A DNA stretch of 64,000 nt from Aristaeella hokkaidonensis (GCF_018128945.1 NZ_CP068393.1:1-64000), one strand, 5' to 3'; counted from the stretch's first letter, positions 41,678 to 49,639 are shown. The notes: a model not told the origin generated them from the sequence alone. Numbers and translations: made by a program.

Positions 41678-42160
41678 ATGATTCGGAAGGTTGAACGAGC
41701 AGATATTCCCGAATGTGTCCGGGTGATCCGGGACAGTTTCCGGACGGTTGCGGATGAATTCGGTTTTACAAAGGAGAATGCTCCCCGGTTTACGGCTTTT
41801 GCCATGACAGAGGAATGGCTGCTGTGGCAAATGGAAGGGGAGCACCGGCTGATGTTCGCTGACGAGGAAGACGGCGTTATCCGCGGCTATTACTCCCTGC
41901 AGCTGCTTGATTCCGGTGAGTGTGAACTGAATAACCTGTCGGTCCTTCCGGAATACAGGCATCAGGGAATCGGCGGCAGGATGCTGAAACATGCAATGGA
42001 TACGGCCAGAGAACACCAGCGCAAGGTCATCAATCTAGGTATTGTGGAAGAGAACACCGTGCTGCGGCAATGGTATGAACGCAACGGCGCGGTTCATACG
42101 GGCACGGAGAAATATGATTTCTTTCCCTTTACCTGCGGATATATGAAGATCAGCCTGTAA
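41678..42160 (+). CDS. GNAT family N-acetyltransferase
   Basis: A 160-residue GNAT domain. MIRKVERADIPECVRVIRDSF opens the fold and LSVLPEYRHQGIGGRMLKHAM is the acetyl-CoA loop, followed by LGIVEENTVLRQWYERNG. AAGGAAAGG with about 9-nt spacing favours the ATG at 41678 (41669 is the alternative), giving the usual length for the family. The frame continues upstream to 41369. First of a plus-strand run that includes alkD and resistance-like genes. Confidence 0.82.
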   Translation: MIRKVERADIPECVRVIRDSFRTVADEFGFTKENAPRFTAFAMTEEWLLWQMEGEHRLMFADEEDGVIRGYYSLQLLDSGECELNNLSVLPEYRHQGIGGRMLKHAMDTAREHQRKVINLGIVEENTVLRQWYERNGAVHTGTEKYDFFPFTCGYMKISL

Positions 42161-42188
42161 ACAGGAGTAAGGGCAGAAAGGAATCAAA

Positions 42189-42881
42189 ATGATTATCCAG
42201 GACATCCGGGAAGAACTGGTTCGCCTGCAGGATCTCAAATACCGGGAGATGCAGGTTCAGATTATCCCATCGGTCAAACCGGAATCCATTATCGGTGTAC
42301 GGACGCCGGAACTGCGGAAGATGGCGAAGGAACTTGCACAGTCGCAGGAGGTCAGCGTATTCCTGGAAGATCTGCCGCACATGTATTTTGAGGAGAACCA
42401 GCTGCACGCGTTCATCATTTCCGGCATGAAGGATTATGCGGAGTGCCTCAGTGTGCTGAACCGGTTTCTGCCCTATGTGGATAACTGGGCAACCTGCGAC
42501 CAGATGTCGCCGCGTGTGTTCAAAAAACACCGGCAGGAACTGACGGAAAGTATCCGGGAGTGGATTTGCTCGGCAGACCCATATACGATCCGGTTCGGGA
42601 TCGGAATGCTGATGGAACACTACCTGGAAGAGGACTTTAAGCCGGAGTATCCGAAGATGGTGGCTGCTGTCAGGTCGGAAGAATACTACGTCAACATGAT
42701 GATTGCCTGGTACTTTGCCACTGCGCTGGCCAAGCAGTATGGGGCAGTGCTTCCGTTTATCACGGAGCACAGGCTGGATGACTGGACACACAACAAGGCA
42801 ATCCAGAAATCCATTGAAAGCTACCGGATTACACCGGAACAGAAGGAGTACCTGAAATCATTGAAAATCAGGAGAAAGTAA
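42189..42881 (+). CDS. alkD: DNA alkylation repair protein (AlkD family)
   Basis: A 230-residue all-helical HEAT-like protein of the AlkD DNA glycosylase family, which removes bulky and cationic alkylated bases without base flipping. Typical features are VRTPELRKMAKEL, YVDNWATCDQMSP with the catalytic-site Trp/Asp, the RFGIGMLMEHYL helix and NKAIQKSIESYRI near the end. It has AGAAAGGA upstream and is 2 bp from the following fusion gene. Confidence 0.9.
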   Translation: MIIQDIREELVRLQDLKYREMQVQIIPSVKPESIIGVRTPELRKMAKELAQSQEVSVFLEDLPHMYFEENQLHAFIISGMKDYAECLSVLNRFLPYVDNWATCDQMSPRVFKKHRQELTESIREWICSADPYTIRFGIGMLMEHYLEEDFKPEYPKMVAAVRSEEYYVNMMIAWYFATALAKQYGAVLPFITEHRLDDWTHNKAIQKSIESYRITPEQKEYLKSLKIRRK

Positions 42882-42883
42882 AA

Positions 42884-44164
42884 ATGATCAGACTGGAAGA
42901 AATCAACGGAAAGAATGTCTGGGACATTCTGAAGCTGAAGGTCGGCGAAAGCCAGAAGAACTTTGTGGCAGCGAACGACGTCAGCATTATTGAAGCCTAT
43001 ATAGCGATGACGCATCACGGGAAGGCTTTCCCCTTCGGGATCTATGACGAAGACATCCCTGTGGGTTTCTGCATGATTGGTTTCGGAGCGGATGACGACT
43101 GGGAGGATGCGCCGGCTGTGGCCAAAGATAATTACAACCTGTGGCGGTTCATGATTGATGAACGGTATCAGGGAAAGGGCTACGGCAAGGCGGCCATGAA
43201 ACTGATTATGGATTATATCGACAGCGAACCCTGCGGCCCGGCAGAATACTGCTGGCTGTCCTATGAGCCGGAAAACGAAAGAGCAAAAGCGCTGTACGCG
43301 GCCTTCGGCTTCCGGGAAACGGGAGAGTTTGACGGTGATGAAGCGATTGCCGTTCTGAAGCTGCAGCGCGGTGATCCCAAGGATGAAATCATTGAAAAGT
43401 TTGTAAGCCGTTCCGCGGAAACCCTGAAGGAAAAGCTGGCGGGCGTCTACCTGCATGGGTCCGCTGCTATGGGCTGCTATCAGCCGAAGAAGAGCGACCT
43501 GGACTTTATGGTGGTTGTCAATGAAAACCTGACAGACGCCGAGAAGCGGGAATACATGGATATGGTGATTGAGCTGGACGCGGAGGTCCCGGCCAAGGGA
43601 ATTGAAATGAGCGTCGTTACAAAAGACGTCTGCGATCCCTTTGTTTATCCAACACCTTTCATCCTGCATTATTCCAGGAGGCATACGGAATGGTACCGGA
43701 CGAATCCGGAAGATTATATCCGGAAAATGAACGGCACGGACAAGGACCTGGCCGCGCACTTTACCGTGATCCGGGGCAGGGGAATCTGCCTGTGCGGCCT
43801 GCCGGTGGATGAAGTTTTCGGCGAGGTGCCGGAAAAGGATTACCTGGATTCCATCTGGGACGACGTGTCCGGAGCAGGGGAAGAAATCACAGACAATCCC
43901 ATGTACCTGATCCTGAACCTGACCCGGGTCCTTGGGTATCTGAAGGAAAAAGAAGTACTGTCCAAGCAGGAAGGCGGAACCTGGGGACTGAAGAACCTGC
44001 CGGGGAAATATCATCCGCTGATCCTGGCGGCCCTGGATGAATATGAGAACGGGGCAGAGGTCAGGTATGACGCTGAACTGGCCCGGGATTACGCAGCCTA
44101 TATGCTGAGACAGATCACGCGCGGACAGATTAAAGGGATGCACGGAGTTTGCAAGCGACTGTGA
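42884..44164 (+). CDS. GNAT-nucleotidyltransferase (AadA-like) fusion
   Basis: The 426-residue protein has an N-terminal diamine-acetyltransferase-like GNAT domain (residues about 1-160; FMIDERYQGKGYGKAAMKLIM). Its C-terminal nucleotidyltransferase (about 165-426) resembles the ANT(9)/AadA streptomycin-spectinomycin adenylyltransferases: LHGSAAMGCYQPKKSDLDFMVVV has the GS-x9-D-x-D catalytic motif, and LNLTRVLGYLKE is the helical substrate domain. The last about 11 residues appear to be out-of-frame reading of an embedded AAC(6')-like remnant, so the original C-terminus was replaced. Resistance activity is an inference. Confidence 0.85.
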   Translation: MIRLEEINGKNVWDILKLKVGESQKNFVAANDVSIIEAYIAMTHHGKAFPFGIYDEDIPVGFCMIGFGADDDWEDAPAVAKDNYNLWRFMIDERYQGKGYGKAAMKLIMDYIDSEPCGPAEYCWLSYEPENERAKALYAAFGFRETGEFDGDEAIAVLKLQRGDPKDEIIEKFVSRSAETLKEKLAGVYLHGSAAMGCYQPKKSDLDFMVVVNENLTDAEKREYMDMVIELDAEVPAKGIEMSVVTKDVCDPFVYPTPFILHYSRRHTEWYRTNPEDYIRKMNGTDKDLAAHFTVIRGRGICLCGLPVDEVFGEVPEKDYLDSIWDDVSGAGEEITDNPMYLILNLTRVLGYLKEKEVLSKQEGGTWGLKNLPGKYHPLILAALDEYENGAEVRYDAELARDYAAYMLRQITRGQIKGMHGVCKRL

Positions 44165-44252
44165 GCTGACCAATATTGTGAGCCAGAACTTTCACAGAGC
44201 TGTTGGGTTTGAGGAGGCGAACCGACTTGTCGCATATGTCAGAAAGATTTAA
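44133..44252 (+). pseudogene. 3' remnant of an AAC(6')-like aminoglycoside acetyltransferase
   Basis: In the +1 frame relative to the upstream gene, 39 codons read KGCTEFASDCELTN, then SQNFHRAVGFEEANR and VAYVRKI to a stop at 44250-44252. This matches the conserved end of the AAC(6') GNAT family (EFASD, S-x2-FH-x3-GF-x-E-x2-R). The 5' part of the gene is missing, and the upstream frame is closed by a stop just before it. It overlaps the end of the nucleotidyltransferase gene and the start of the APH gene, and marks a deletion joint. Confidence 0.65.
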
Positions 44253-45033
44253 CCGGATGCCGGAGTCGATTGCGGCAATCCTGGGCAATGCTGCCGGACA
44301 GGCGGACGGACTTGGAAAATCCGCCGCGGAAGTGTACCTGTTTGATGAATATGTGCTGAAGGTCCGGCCGGCAGACGGCTGGGATACAGTGGACACGCAG
44401 ATCCTCCGCTGGCTGAAGGGGAAACTGCCGGTTCCGGAAGTGGCCGCACAGGAAGTGCGGGACGGACGGGACTGGCTGCTGATGACCCGGATGAACGGAA
44501 AAATGCTGTGTGATCCCTCCGTAATGACAAAGCCCACCCTGCTGCTGGACTGCATGGCGGAGGCACTGCATATGCTGTGGAGCGTACCCATACAGGATTG
44601 TCCTTTTGAACGGTCAGTGGAAGATAATTTAGCCCGCGCTGAAAAGACGATCCTGGCGGGGCGCTTTGATCCTTCTGACTGTGAACCGGAAACCTTCGGA
44701 CCGGGCGGGTTTGAGAATCCCAAATCGCTGCTGGACTGGCTGAAAAGCCATCGGCCGAAAAAGGATGACGTGCTGACCCACGGCGATTTCTGCCTGCCGA
44801 ACCTGTTTACGGACGAAAAACGTTTTACCGGCTTTATTGACCTGGGAAGCGCGGGAATATGCGACCGATGGATGGACCTGGCCCTGGGATGGCGGAGCCT
44901 GAAGCATAACAGCGACGGCCACTACGGGAAAACCTATCCGAAGGTCAATCCGGATGACCTGTTCCGGGCGGCGGGAGTTCCGAAGGATGAGGAGAAATTG
45001 CGGTATTATATCCTGCTGGATGAACTGAACTGA
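44227..45033 (+). CDS. Aminoglycoside 3'-phosphotransferase-like kinase (APH(3') family)
   Basis: A 268-residue kinase with the APH(3') layout: N-lobe with VLKVRPADGW (ATP-binding lysine), VLTHGDFCLPN with catalytic D187 (H185-x-D), and GFIDLGSAGICDRW with metal-binding D205. The C-terminal KLRYYILLDELN closely resembles the end of APH(3')-III. Length matches the 264-residue family. TTG at 44227 is chosen for AGGAGG with 9-nt spacing; the ATG at 44236 is the alternative. Phosphorylation of kanamycin-type drugs is plausible; intrinsic chromosomal variants may have other substrates. Confidence 0.85.
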   Translation: MSHMSERFNRMPESIAAILGNAAGQADGLGKSAAEVYLFDEYVLKVRPADGWDTVDTQILRWLKGKLPVPEVAAQEVRDGRDWLLMTRMNGKMLCDPSVMTKPTLLLDCMAEALHMLWSVPIQDCPFERSVEDNLARAEKTILAGRFDPSDCEPETFGPGGFENPKSLLDWLKSHRPKKDDVLTHGDFCLPNLFTDEKRFTGFIDLGSAGICDRWMDLALGWRSLKHNSDGHYGKTYPKVNPDDLFRAAGVPKDEEKLRYYILLDELN

Positions 45034-45181
45034 CAAGATTTGTGTCAGAAACACTTACAGAAAAAGACGGTATATCCCTGCCTGCTGTGCTGTCGTACAA
45101 TTCTTCCTGAACATGGAGAGAGCGTCAGCACAGTATGCTTCCGGCATCCTGCAGGAAGCGTGCTGAATGAAAGGAGAAACT

Positions 45182-45928
45182 ATGGGATACCGAAACGCAA
45201 GGGAGATTTTTCCGGAAGGTCTCCTGAGGCAGATTCAGCGTTATGTTTCCGGTGAGACCATTTATATCCCGTCCGGAAACGAAAGAAAGGCCTGGGGTGA
45301 AACCTCCGGATACCAGCGCTATATCCGGGAAAGGAACGAAAGCATCCGCAGGGATTTTGCTGAAGGGGAATCCATTGAGAACCTGATGGACAAGTACGCG
45401 CTCTCCTACGATTCCATTAAACGAATTGTGTACAACAGGAAGGAGACCGCTATGCTGAAATACAGCGCAACGCTGTCCTCCGCCAAAGCTTATGCTGAAG
45501 CGGGAAAACTGGACGTGTGGATTCATCTGTATCTGAATGAAGAAGGACGCAATATTCCTTTTTCCGACGGACTGAAATTGTTTGACCGGTACTATATCAG
45601 CCCGGCACTGTTCCCGATCAGCCTGTTCAAAAGGTGCACGGGACCTGAACCGGAAATGAAATACCAGATCCATCCGGAATGGTGGGCACATCAGATTGCC
45701 GAACTGGAAAAAAACATTCAGAAGGATGACGACATGCCTCCGCTCATTGTCCATTATGTGGACGGCGAATTTGAACTGAACGATGGAAATCACCGCCATA
45801 AGGCCTATGAAAACCTGGGAATCAAAGACGCCTGGGTAATCATCTGGATCACGGAAAAAGAAGAACTGGACGACTTCATGGACAAATACGGTGACTATGT
45901 CAAAGACTGCAGGATCATACAAAGGTAA
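45182..45928 (+). CDS. CD3324-like HTH and ParB-like domain fusion
   Basis: A 248-residue protein. Residues about 1-90 match the CD3324/Mor-like helix-turn-helix family (YRNAREIFPEGLLRQIQRY, YIPSGNERKAWGE, ALSYDSIKRIVY). The C-terminal half contains a ParB/sulfiredoxin-like segment (LIVHYVDGEFELNDGNHRHKAYENLG), where the GNHRHKA resembles the GxxR motif of ParB-N/DndB-type nucleases or CTP/ATP-binding domains. AAGGAG selects the ATG at 45182. It is followed by a strong terminator. Function unknown: a DNA-binding regulator with an effector domain is one reading. Confidence 0.72.
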   Translation: MGYRNAREIFPEGLLRQIQRYVSGETIYIPSGNERKAWGETSGYQRYIRERNESIRRDFAEGESIENLMDKYALSYDSIKRIVYNRKETAMLKYSATLSSAKAYAEAGKLDVWIHLYLNEEGRNIPFSDGLKLFDRYYISPALFPISLFKRCTGPEPEMKYQIHPEWWAHQIAELEKNIQKDDDMPPLIVHYVDGEFELNDGNHRHKAYENLGIKDAWVIIWITEKEELDDFMDKYGDYVKDCRIIQR

Positions 45929-45962
45929 AAAGATATCCGCCGGAGATCCCGTTTGTTAATTT

Positions 45963-45998
45963 AGATCCGAACCCTATTACAGGGTTCGGATCTTTTTT
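45963..45998 (+). terminator. Strong terminator after the CD3324/ParB fusion
   Basis: A perfect 13-bp stem (45963-45975 with 45981-45993), loop ATTAC, followed by a run of T. Confidence 0.92.
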
Positions 45999-46128
45999 AA
46001 AAACTTAAGTTTAATTTCTGAACTTGATGAAATCATAGGAAGATTATCATCCGGGATGTCTTTCCAACAGCTGTCCCGACAAAACGGAATTTGTCACTGT
46101 TTTTAGCATTGCGCTGCCTTGTATATGA

Positions 46129-46788
46129 TCAATATTCGTAGGATTGATTTGCTTTCCTAAGTGCAGCTACATAATCGCACCCTTTTTCTTTCACATCTTC
46201 CGGATTTATCGGATAATGGACATTGTAAAGAACCCCTTTATCTCCGAACATATCTTCCATATAATCCTTCTCTATATGCCCGCCTACGACTTCAAGGCAA
46301 ATCATAACATGATCATCACCCGGTACAATTTCTTTCTCCCACATATATTGGCACTCAAGGTTCATGAAACATTCAGCGACCATCGGCGCTTCTATCCATG
46401 AAGCTTTCTCCACAGTAAGCCCTGATGAAGTTATCTCATTCGTCTCGAACTGATTGTTCTGTATCGTCTGCATGCAGGTTTTGTATAAATCAGAAGAAAT
46501 GAAATTCAGCACTGCAACCTTCTTTTCATTCAGGCTTTGGTAAAGATGTCCACACTTATTCACGCTGCATAGAATCACGTAATACCCGCCACCATGATTC
46601 GCACTCGTAAACCCTGCCCATGACTGCATCGTAGCATTTGGCTGTCCATTAGATTTATATGTTGTGACAAGAAACATCGGTGTCGGTATTCCCATAATAA
46701 ATTCTTTCCAATCAAACCCGAAGTTTTTTGCAAATTCTCCGTATGTTCCCCTCATAGATTCAGGCATTTCTTTGTATTGGTATTTCAT
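46129..46788 (-). CDS. Flavin reductase-like (FMN-binding split-barrel) protein
   Basis: A 219-residue member of the flavin-reductase-like split-barrel family: MGIPTPMFLVTTYKSNGQPNATMQSW is the FMN-binding start, with NFISSDLYKTCMQT and a long C-terminal region. Members bind FMN and act as flavin or ferric reductases. GGAGGG precedes the ATG. The gene and its flanks are more AT-rich than the rest of the window, suggesting separate acquisition. It stands alone. Confidence 0.8.
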   Translation of the reverse strand: MKYQYKEMPESMRGTYGEFAKNFGFDWKEFIMGIPTPMFLVTTYKSNGQPNATMQSWAGFTSANHGGGYYVILCSVNKCGHLYQSLNEKKVAVLNFISSDLYKTCMQTIQNNQFETNEITSSGLTVEKASWIEAPMVAECFMNLECQYMWEKEIVPGDDHVMICLEVVGGHIEKDYMEDMFGDKGVLYNVHYPINPEDVKEKGCDYVAALRKANQSYEY

Positions 46789-46904
46789 CTTTTTCTTCCC
46801 TCCGTACTAAAACCAACATAAGACTCAACTTCAAATATCCCGACAACCTTCGATTTATCGATGGTCGACTATCTTAAAAATACGTTTTTCGATTTTACTG
46901 ATGA

Positions 46905-47081
46905 TCATTTTATCATTTTGACCATCAGGCAATCATTATCATAGCTGCCCTCCGGATACTTCATTCCATGCGGACGAGTGCCATATATCGCGCCTGCAAA
47001 AATGAATCCGGGTTTGGATTTGAATGGATACGATCCGGTGGGTATTATATTGCAGCAGCTTTTCAGTGTCCCTTTATGCAT
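46905..47081 (-). CDS. Possible 58-aa ORF or gene remnant
   Basis: An open frame of 58 codons with protein-like composition (IPTGSYPFKSKPGFIFAG, YGTRPHGMKYPEGSYDND) lies 8 bp after the MmcQ/DUF3795 stop. It lacks a good ribosome binding site, so it may be the tail of a decayed gene in this AT-rich patch. No family recognised. The rest of 46789-47089 shows nothing else. Confidence 0.3.
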   Translation of the reverse strand: MHKGTLKSCCNIIPTGSYPFKSKPGFIFAGAIYGTRPHGMKYPEGSYDNDCLMVKMIK

Positions 47082-47089
47082 AAACGGAT

Positions 47090-47719
47090 TCAGATCTTTC
47101 TGAGGGCGGAAACACGATCGTTCACGCTTTGCTCAAACTGTTCATCCGTCATGGAAGGATCACGGGTTGCCTGCCATACAGCACAGGGAACCCGGCTGCA
47201 GGAGGCGCAGGTCGCGTAATGATGCTTGTTGACACAGCAGCCATAGATGGGGCAAGGCTTTCCTTCCGGTGCGTGAAACACTTTCCCGCAGGCTTCATTG
47301 CATCCGGTGCAGAGATTGCCGTGCAGGGGACAGGCGGAGCAGTCCGTTCCACAGACGGAAAGTCCCAGGATTTCCCGCTGCTTTGCTTTGGGTAAATCCT
47401 GTAAAACGAGCAGATAGGAACGATCCAGCCAGGTTTTCAACAGATCGTCCGGAATATCCCCGTCGGGTTTGACGGAATTCCAGTGCAGTTTATTGCTGTA
47501 ATATCCGGGAATCACATCCGGATACTGTTTTCGCATCAGTTCTCCTTCAGCCGGATTCAGCTTCAGGTTGATATAGTATGGCCGATCGTCGTGATCAAGC
47601 AGGACGGCGGCAAACATTTTGCTTCCGATATGATACCGGATCCAGTTCCATTCCGCCTGCAGGTCTTTTGTCACACCGCGTTTGGCCATCAGGTATTCGT
47701 CAATCCAGGGATATTTCAC
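47090..47719 (-). CDS. MmcQ/YjbR-DUF3795 fusion protein
   Basis: A 209-residue two-part protein. Residues about 1-115 resemble the MmcQ/YjbR (CyaY-like DNA-binding) fold: WNWIRYHIGSKMFAAVL, NLKLNPAEGELMRKQYPDV, and KLHWNSVKPDGDIPDDLLK. Residues about 122-200 are a Cys-rich DUF3795-type zinc module with about twelve cysteines (CGTDCSACPLHGNLCTGCNEAC and more). A palindrome 45-66 bp upstream suggests control by the WYL regulator. Binding of nucleic acid or metal is inferred. Confidence 0.78.
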   Translation of the reverse strand: MKYPWIDEYLMAKRGVTKDLQAEWNWIRYHIGSKMFAAVLLDHDDRPYYINLKLNPAEGELMRKQYPDVIPGYYSNKLHWNSVKPDGDIPDDLLKTWLDRSYLLVLQDLPKAKQREILGLSVCGTDCSACPLHGNLCTGCNEACGKVFHAPEGKPCPIYGCCVNKHHYATCASCSRVPCAVWQATRDPSMTDEQFEQSVNDRVSALRKI

Positions 47720-47763
47720 AGGGCATACCTCCTTTACTTTTCAAAGGCAGGGTATCACATTAA

Positions 47764-47785
47764 ACATGACATCAATATGTCATGT
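47764..47785. promoter_or_regulatory. Palindrome (WYL-type operator candidate) upstream of the MmcQ fusion
   Basis: ACATGACAT-CAAT-ATGTCATGT, a perfect 9-bp inverted repeat overlapping the WYL gene stop codon. It shares the ACATGACA/TGTCATGT core with the site at 48756. Confidence 0.6.
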
Positions 47786-48685
47786 ATTGTACGTATCATA
47801 AATGTTTTTGCCGATTAGCCGAAGTTCTTCCCGTAATTCCGGGGGCTCCAGCAGTTCTGCTTCTCCCTGAAAGGACAGAATCCAGCTGATCAGATGATTC
47901 CTGTCTGTAAAGCCGGCAGAAAACAGGCAGTCTCCTTCCGGAGTAAGCTTATAACAGCCAGGCCCGTATTCTTCCACCAGCCGCCATTTATATGCGGGAC
48001 TGATTCGGACAGTAACGTGATACCGGTCAGGGAATGCCTGTTCGCTGAGAAGATCCGGAGGTTCCATCTGCCGTGGTATAAATGGTTCACCGATCTGCAG
48101 AGCGTCCATTCGGTCCAGTTTAAACAGACGAGGAGATGCTTTTTCCCTGCACCAGCACCATAAATACCAGCTGGACCACTGGAAAACCAGCAGTGACGGT
48201 TCCACAATCCGATCACTCTCGCCGTTCCGGGACAAATAGTGGAATGAGACCAGGCGATGCTGCTCGATTGCTCCGTGCAGCAATTCAATCTTCTCAGAAA
48301 GGGACGCTTTATGCCAGGAAGCGAGGTCGATCAGGATGTGCTGGTCTCCGGGAAGAAGCCCGGAAGAACCGGGACTGATCTTCTCCATCAGCTGCCGGTA
48401 CTGACCGGTACCACTGACGCTGTCCAGGCTCCTCAGACCAGAGAGAATGGCCTGCATTTCCCGGGAAGTCAGGGCAGTGCGATCCATCCGGAAACCGTCC
48501 ATGATCCGGATGCCGCCACCCACACCCTGCTGCGTGACGATGGGGATGCCGGCCTGGTTCAGCGCCTCAATGTCCCGGTTGATGGTGCGGCGGGATACTT
48601 CAAAACGTTTAGCCAGTTCCGGTGCGGTGGACTGTTCCTGATTCAGGAGAACAGAGAGAATAGCGATCAGACGGTCAAGCTTCAT
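47780..48685 (-). CDS. HTH-11/WYL domain transcriptional regulator (YafY-like)
   Basis: A 301-residue regulator. An N-terminal DeoR/HTH_11 winged helix (KLDRLIAILSVLLNQEQSTAPELAKRFEVSRRTINRDIEAL, residues about 1-55) is followed by a WYL ligand-sensing domain (about 130-210; VEPSLLVFQWSSWYLWCW) and a C-terminal extension. WYL domains bind nucleotides or nucleic-acid fragments and often respond to DNA damage. GAGGTG selects the ATG at 48685. The gene lies between palindromes at 48756 and 47764, so it probably represses itself and the downstream fusion gene. Confidence 0.88.
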   Translation of the reverse strand: MKLDRLIAILSVLLNQEQSTAPELAKRFEVSRRTINRDIEALNQAGIPIVTQQGVGGGIRIMDGFRMDRTALTSREMQAILSGLRSLDSVSGTGQYRQLMEKISPGSSGLLPGDQHILIDLASWHKASLSEKIELLHGAIEQHRLVSFHYLSRNGESDRIVEPSLLVFQWSSWYLWCWCREKASPRLFKLDRMDALQIGEPFIPRQMEPPDLLSEQAFPDRYHVTVRISPAYKWRLVEEYGPGCYKLTPEGDCLFSAGFTDRNHLISWILSFQGEAELLEPPELREELRLIGKNIYDTYNT

Positions 48686-48698
48686 ATGTGGCACCTCA

Positions 48699-48781
48699 AA
48701 CATGACAATAATGTGACGTGTTTATTGTATCATACAGTCAGCAGGATAACAAAAAGAACATGACAACGCTGTGTCATGTTC
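48699..48781 (-). promoter_or_regulatory. WYL gene promoter with flanking operators
   Basis: On the minus strand, TTGTTA (48752-48747), 17 bp, TACAAT (48729-48724). Just upstream is a perfect 10-bp palindrome (GAACATGACA at 48756-48765 with TGTCATGTTC at 48772-48781). Just downstream is a degenerate copy (48699-48722, AACATGACA...TGTGACGTGTT). Confidence 0.65.
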
Positions 48782-48799
48782 CTTGTGAAAGTATGGATA

Positions 48800-49639
48800 T
48801 TACATGCCAGAGCCTGCCGGGGACAGCCTATGGAGAAGCCATCTGGCAACACCGTTTTCCTCGTTGCTTTCAATGATACCTGTCGCAACAGCTTTCAGCT
48901 CATCCACCGCGTTGGAAACGGCGTAGCACTCATCTGAAATTTCGAACATGGGAAGATCGTTTACAGCATCCCCAAAGGAAACCACCCGGGTGCATCCCCA
49001 CATTTCCTTCAACCTGCGGATCGCGTTGGCTTTGGAGGCTTTGGCAGGCATAATTTCACACCAGTATTCCGGACGGTATAGCTCCTGCTGGATGGTGCAG
49101 CGATACCGGCTGTCATTGAAAAAAACATCATAAACCGGCTGCAGCTCTTCCTTTTTACCGATACAGGTAAAATAGAACATTTCCCCCTCATACAACGCAT
49201 CTTTTCCGGCGACGGGGCGGAACCGCGGGTCTCTCTGGCGCAGACTCAGGTATCGCCGGATTCCGTCATTCTCATTTTGTGGAATCCAGGAAACCTTTTC
49301 CATACCGTTGACAAAGGAATAGACCAGTGGGCTGATGCCGTGGGTGTTCAATACGTCCCTGACCAGGGCTCTCTCCTCCTCGGTGAATCCTTCACTGGAG
49401 AGGATTTCACCGGTGGAAGGCTGGATGATGAAAGCGCCGTTATAGGCGATGACAGGGATGTTGGTGGAGAGGCCTTCTGTGACCTTCGACGCAGAGATCA
49501 GGGACCTGGCGGTTGCGTAGGTAAAGAGCATACCGTTTTCCACCAGGTTGTTGATTGTGCTGATGCTGAAGGGACTGACGCGATCCTGCCGGTTCAACAG
49601 GGTGCCGTCCAGGTCGGTAACATAAAGGGTTTTATCCAT
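48800..49639 (-). CDS. HAD hydrolase, Cof type
   Basis: A 279-residue HAD phosphatase with a C2 cap. Motif I is YVTDLDGTLLN (nucleophile Asp near 9), motif II TYATAR, motif III lysine in KASKANAIRRLKE and motif IV SFGDAVNDLPMFE. These enzymes dephosphorylate sugar phosphates, FMN or PLP. It overlaps the upstream DUF3795 gene by 8 bp; operon with YcaQ-like and RidA genes. Confidence 0.9.
   Translation of the reverse strand: MDKTLYVTDLDGTLLNRQDRVSPFSISTINNLVENGMLFTYATARSLISASKVTEGLSTNIPVIAYNGAFIIQPSTGEILSSEGFTEEERALVRDVLNTHGISPLVYSFVNGMEKVSWIPQNENDGIRRYLSLRQRDPRFRPVAGKDALYEGEMFYFTCIGKKEELQPVYDVFFNDSRYRCTIQQELYRPEYWCEIMPAKASKANAIRRLKEMWGCTRVVSFGDAVNDLPMFEISDECYAVSNAVDELKAVATGIIESNEENGVARWLLHRLSPAGSGM

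Noticed and set aside
44203..44226. Earlier TTG start (44203) for the APH(3')-like gene
   Set aside because: AGGAGG lies downstream of it, at 9 nt from the TTG at 44227; the upstream codons belong to the AAC(6') remnant.
46968..47219. 83-codon plus-strand ORF over the end of the MmcQ/DUF3795 gene
   Set aside because: No ribosome binding site, and it overlaps the cysteine-rich coding end antisense.
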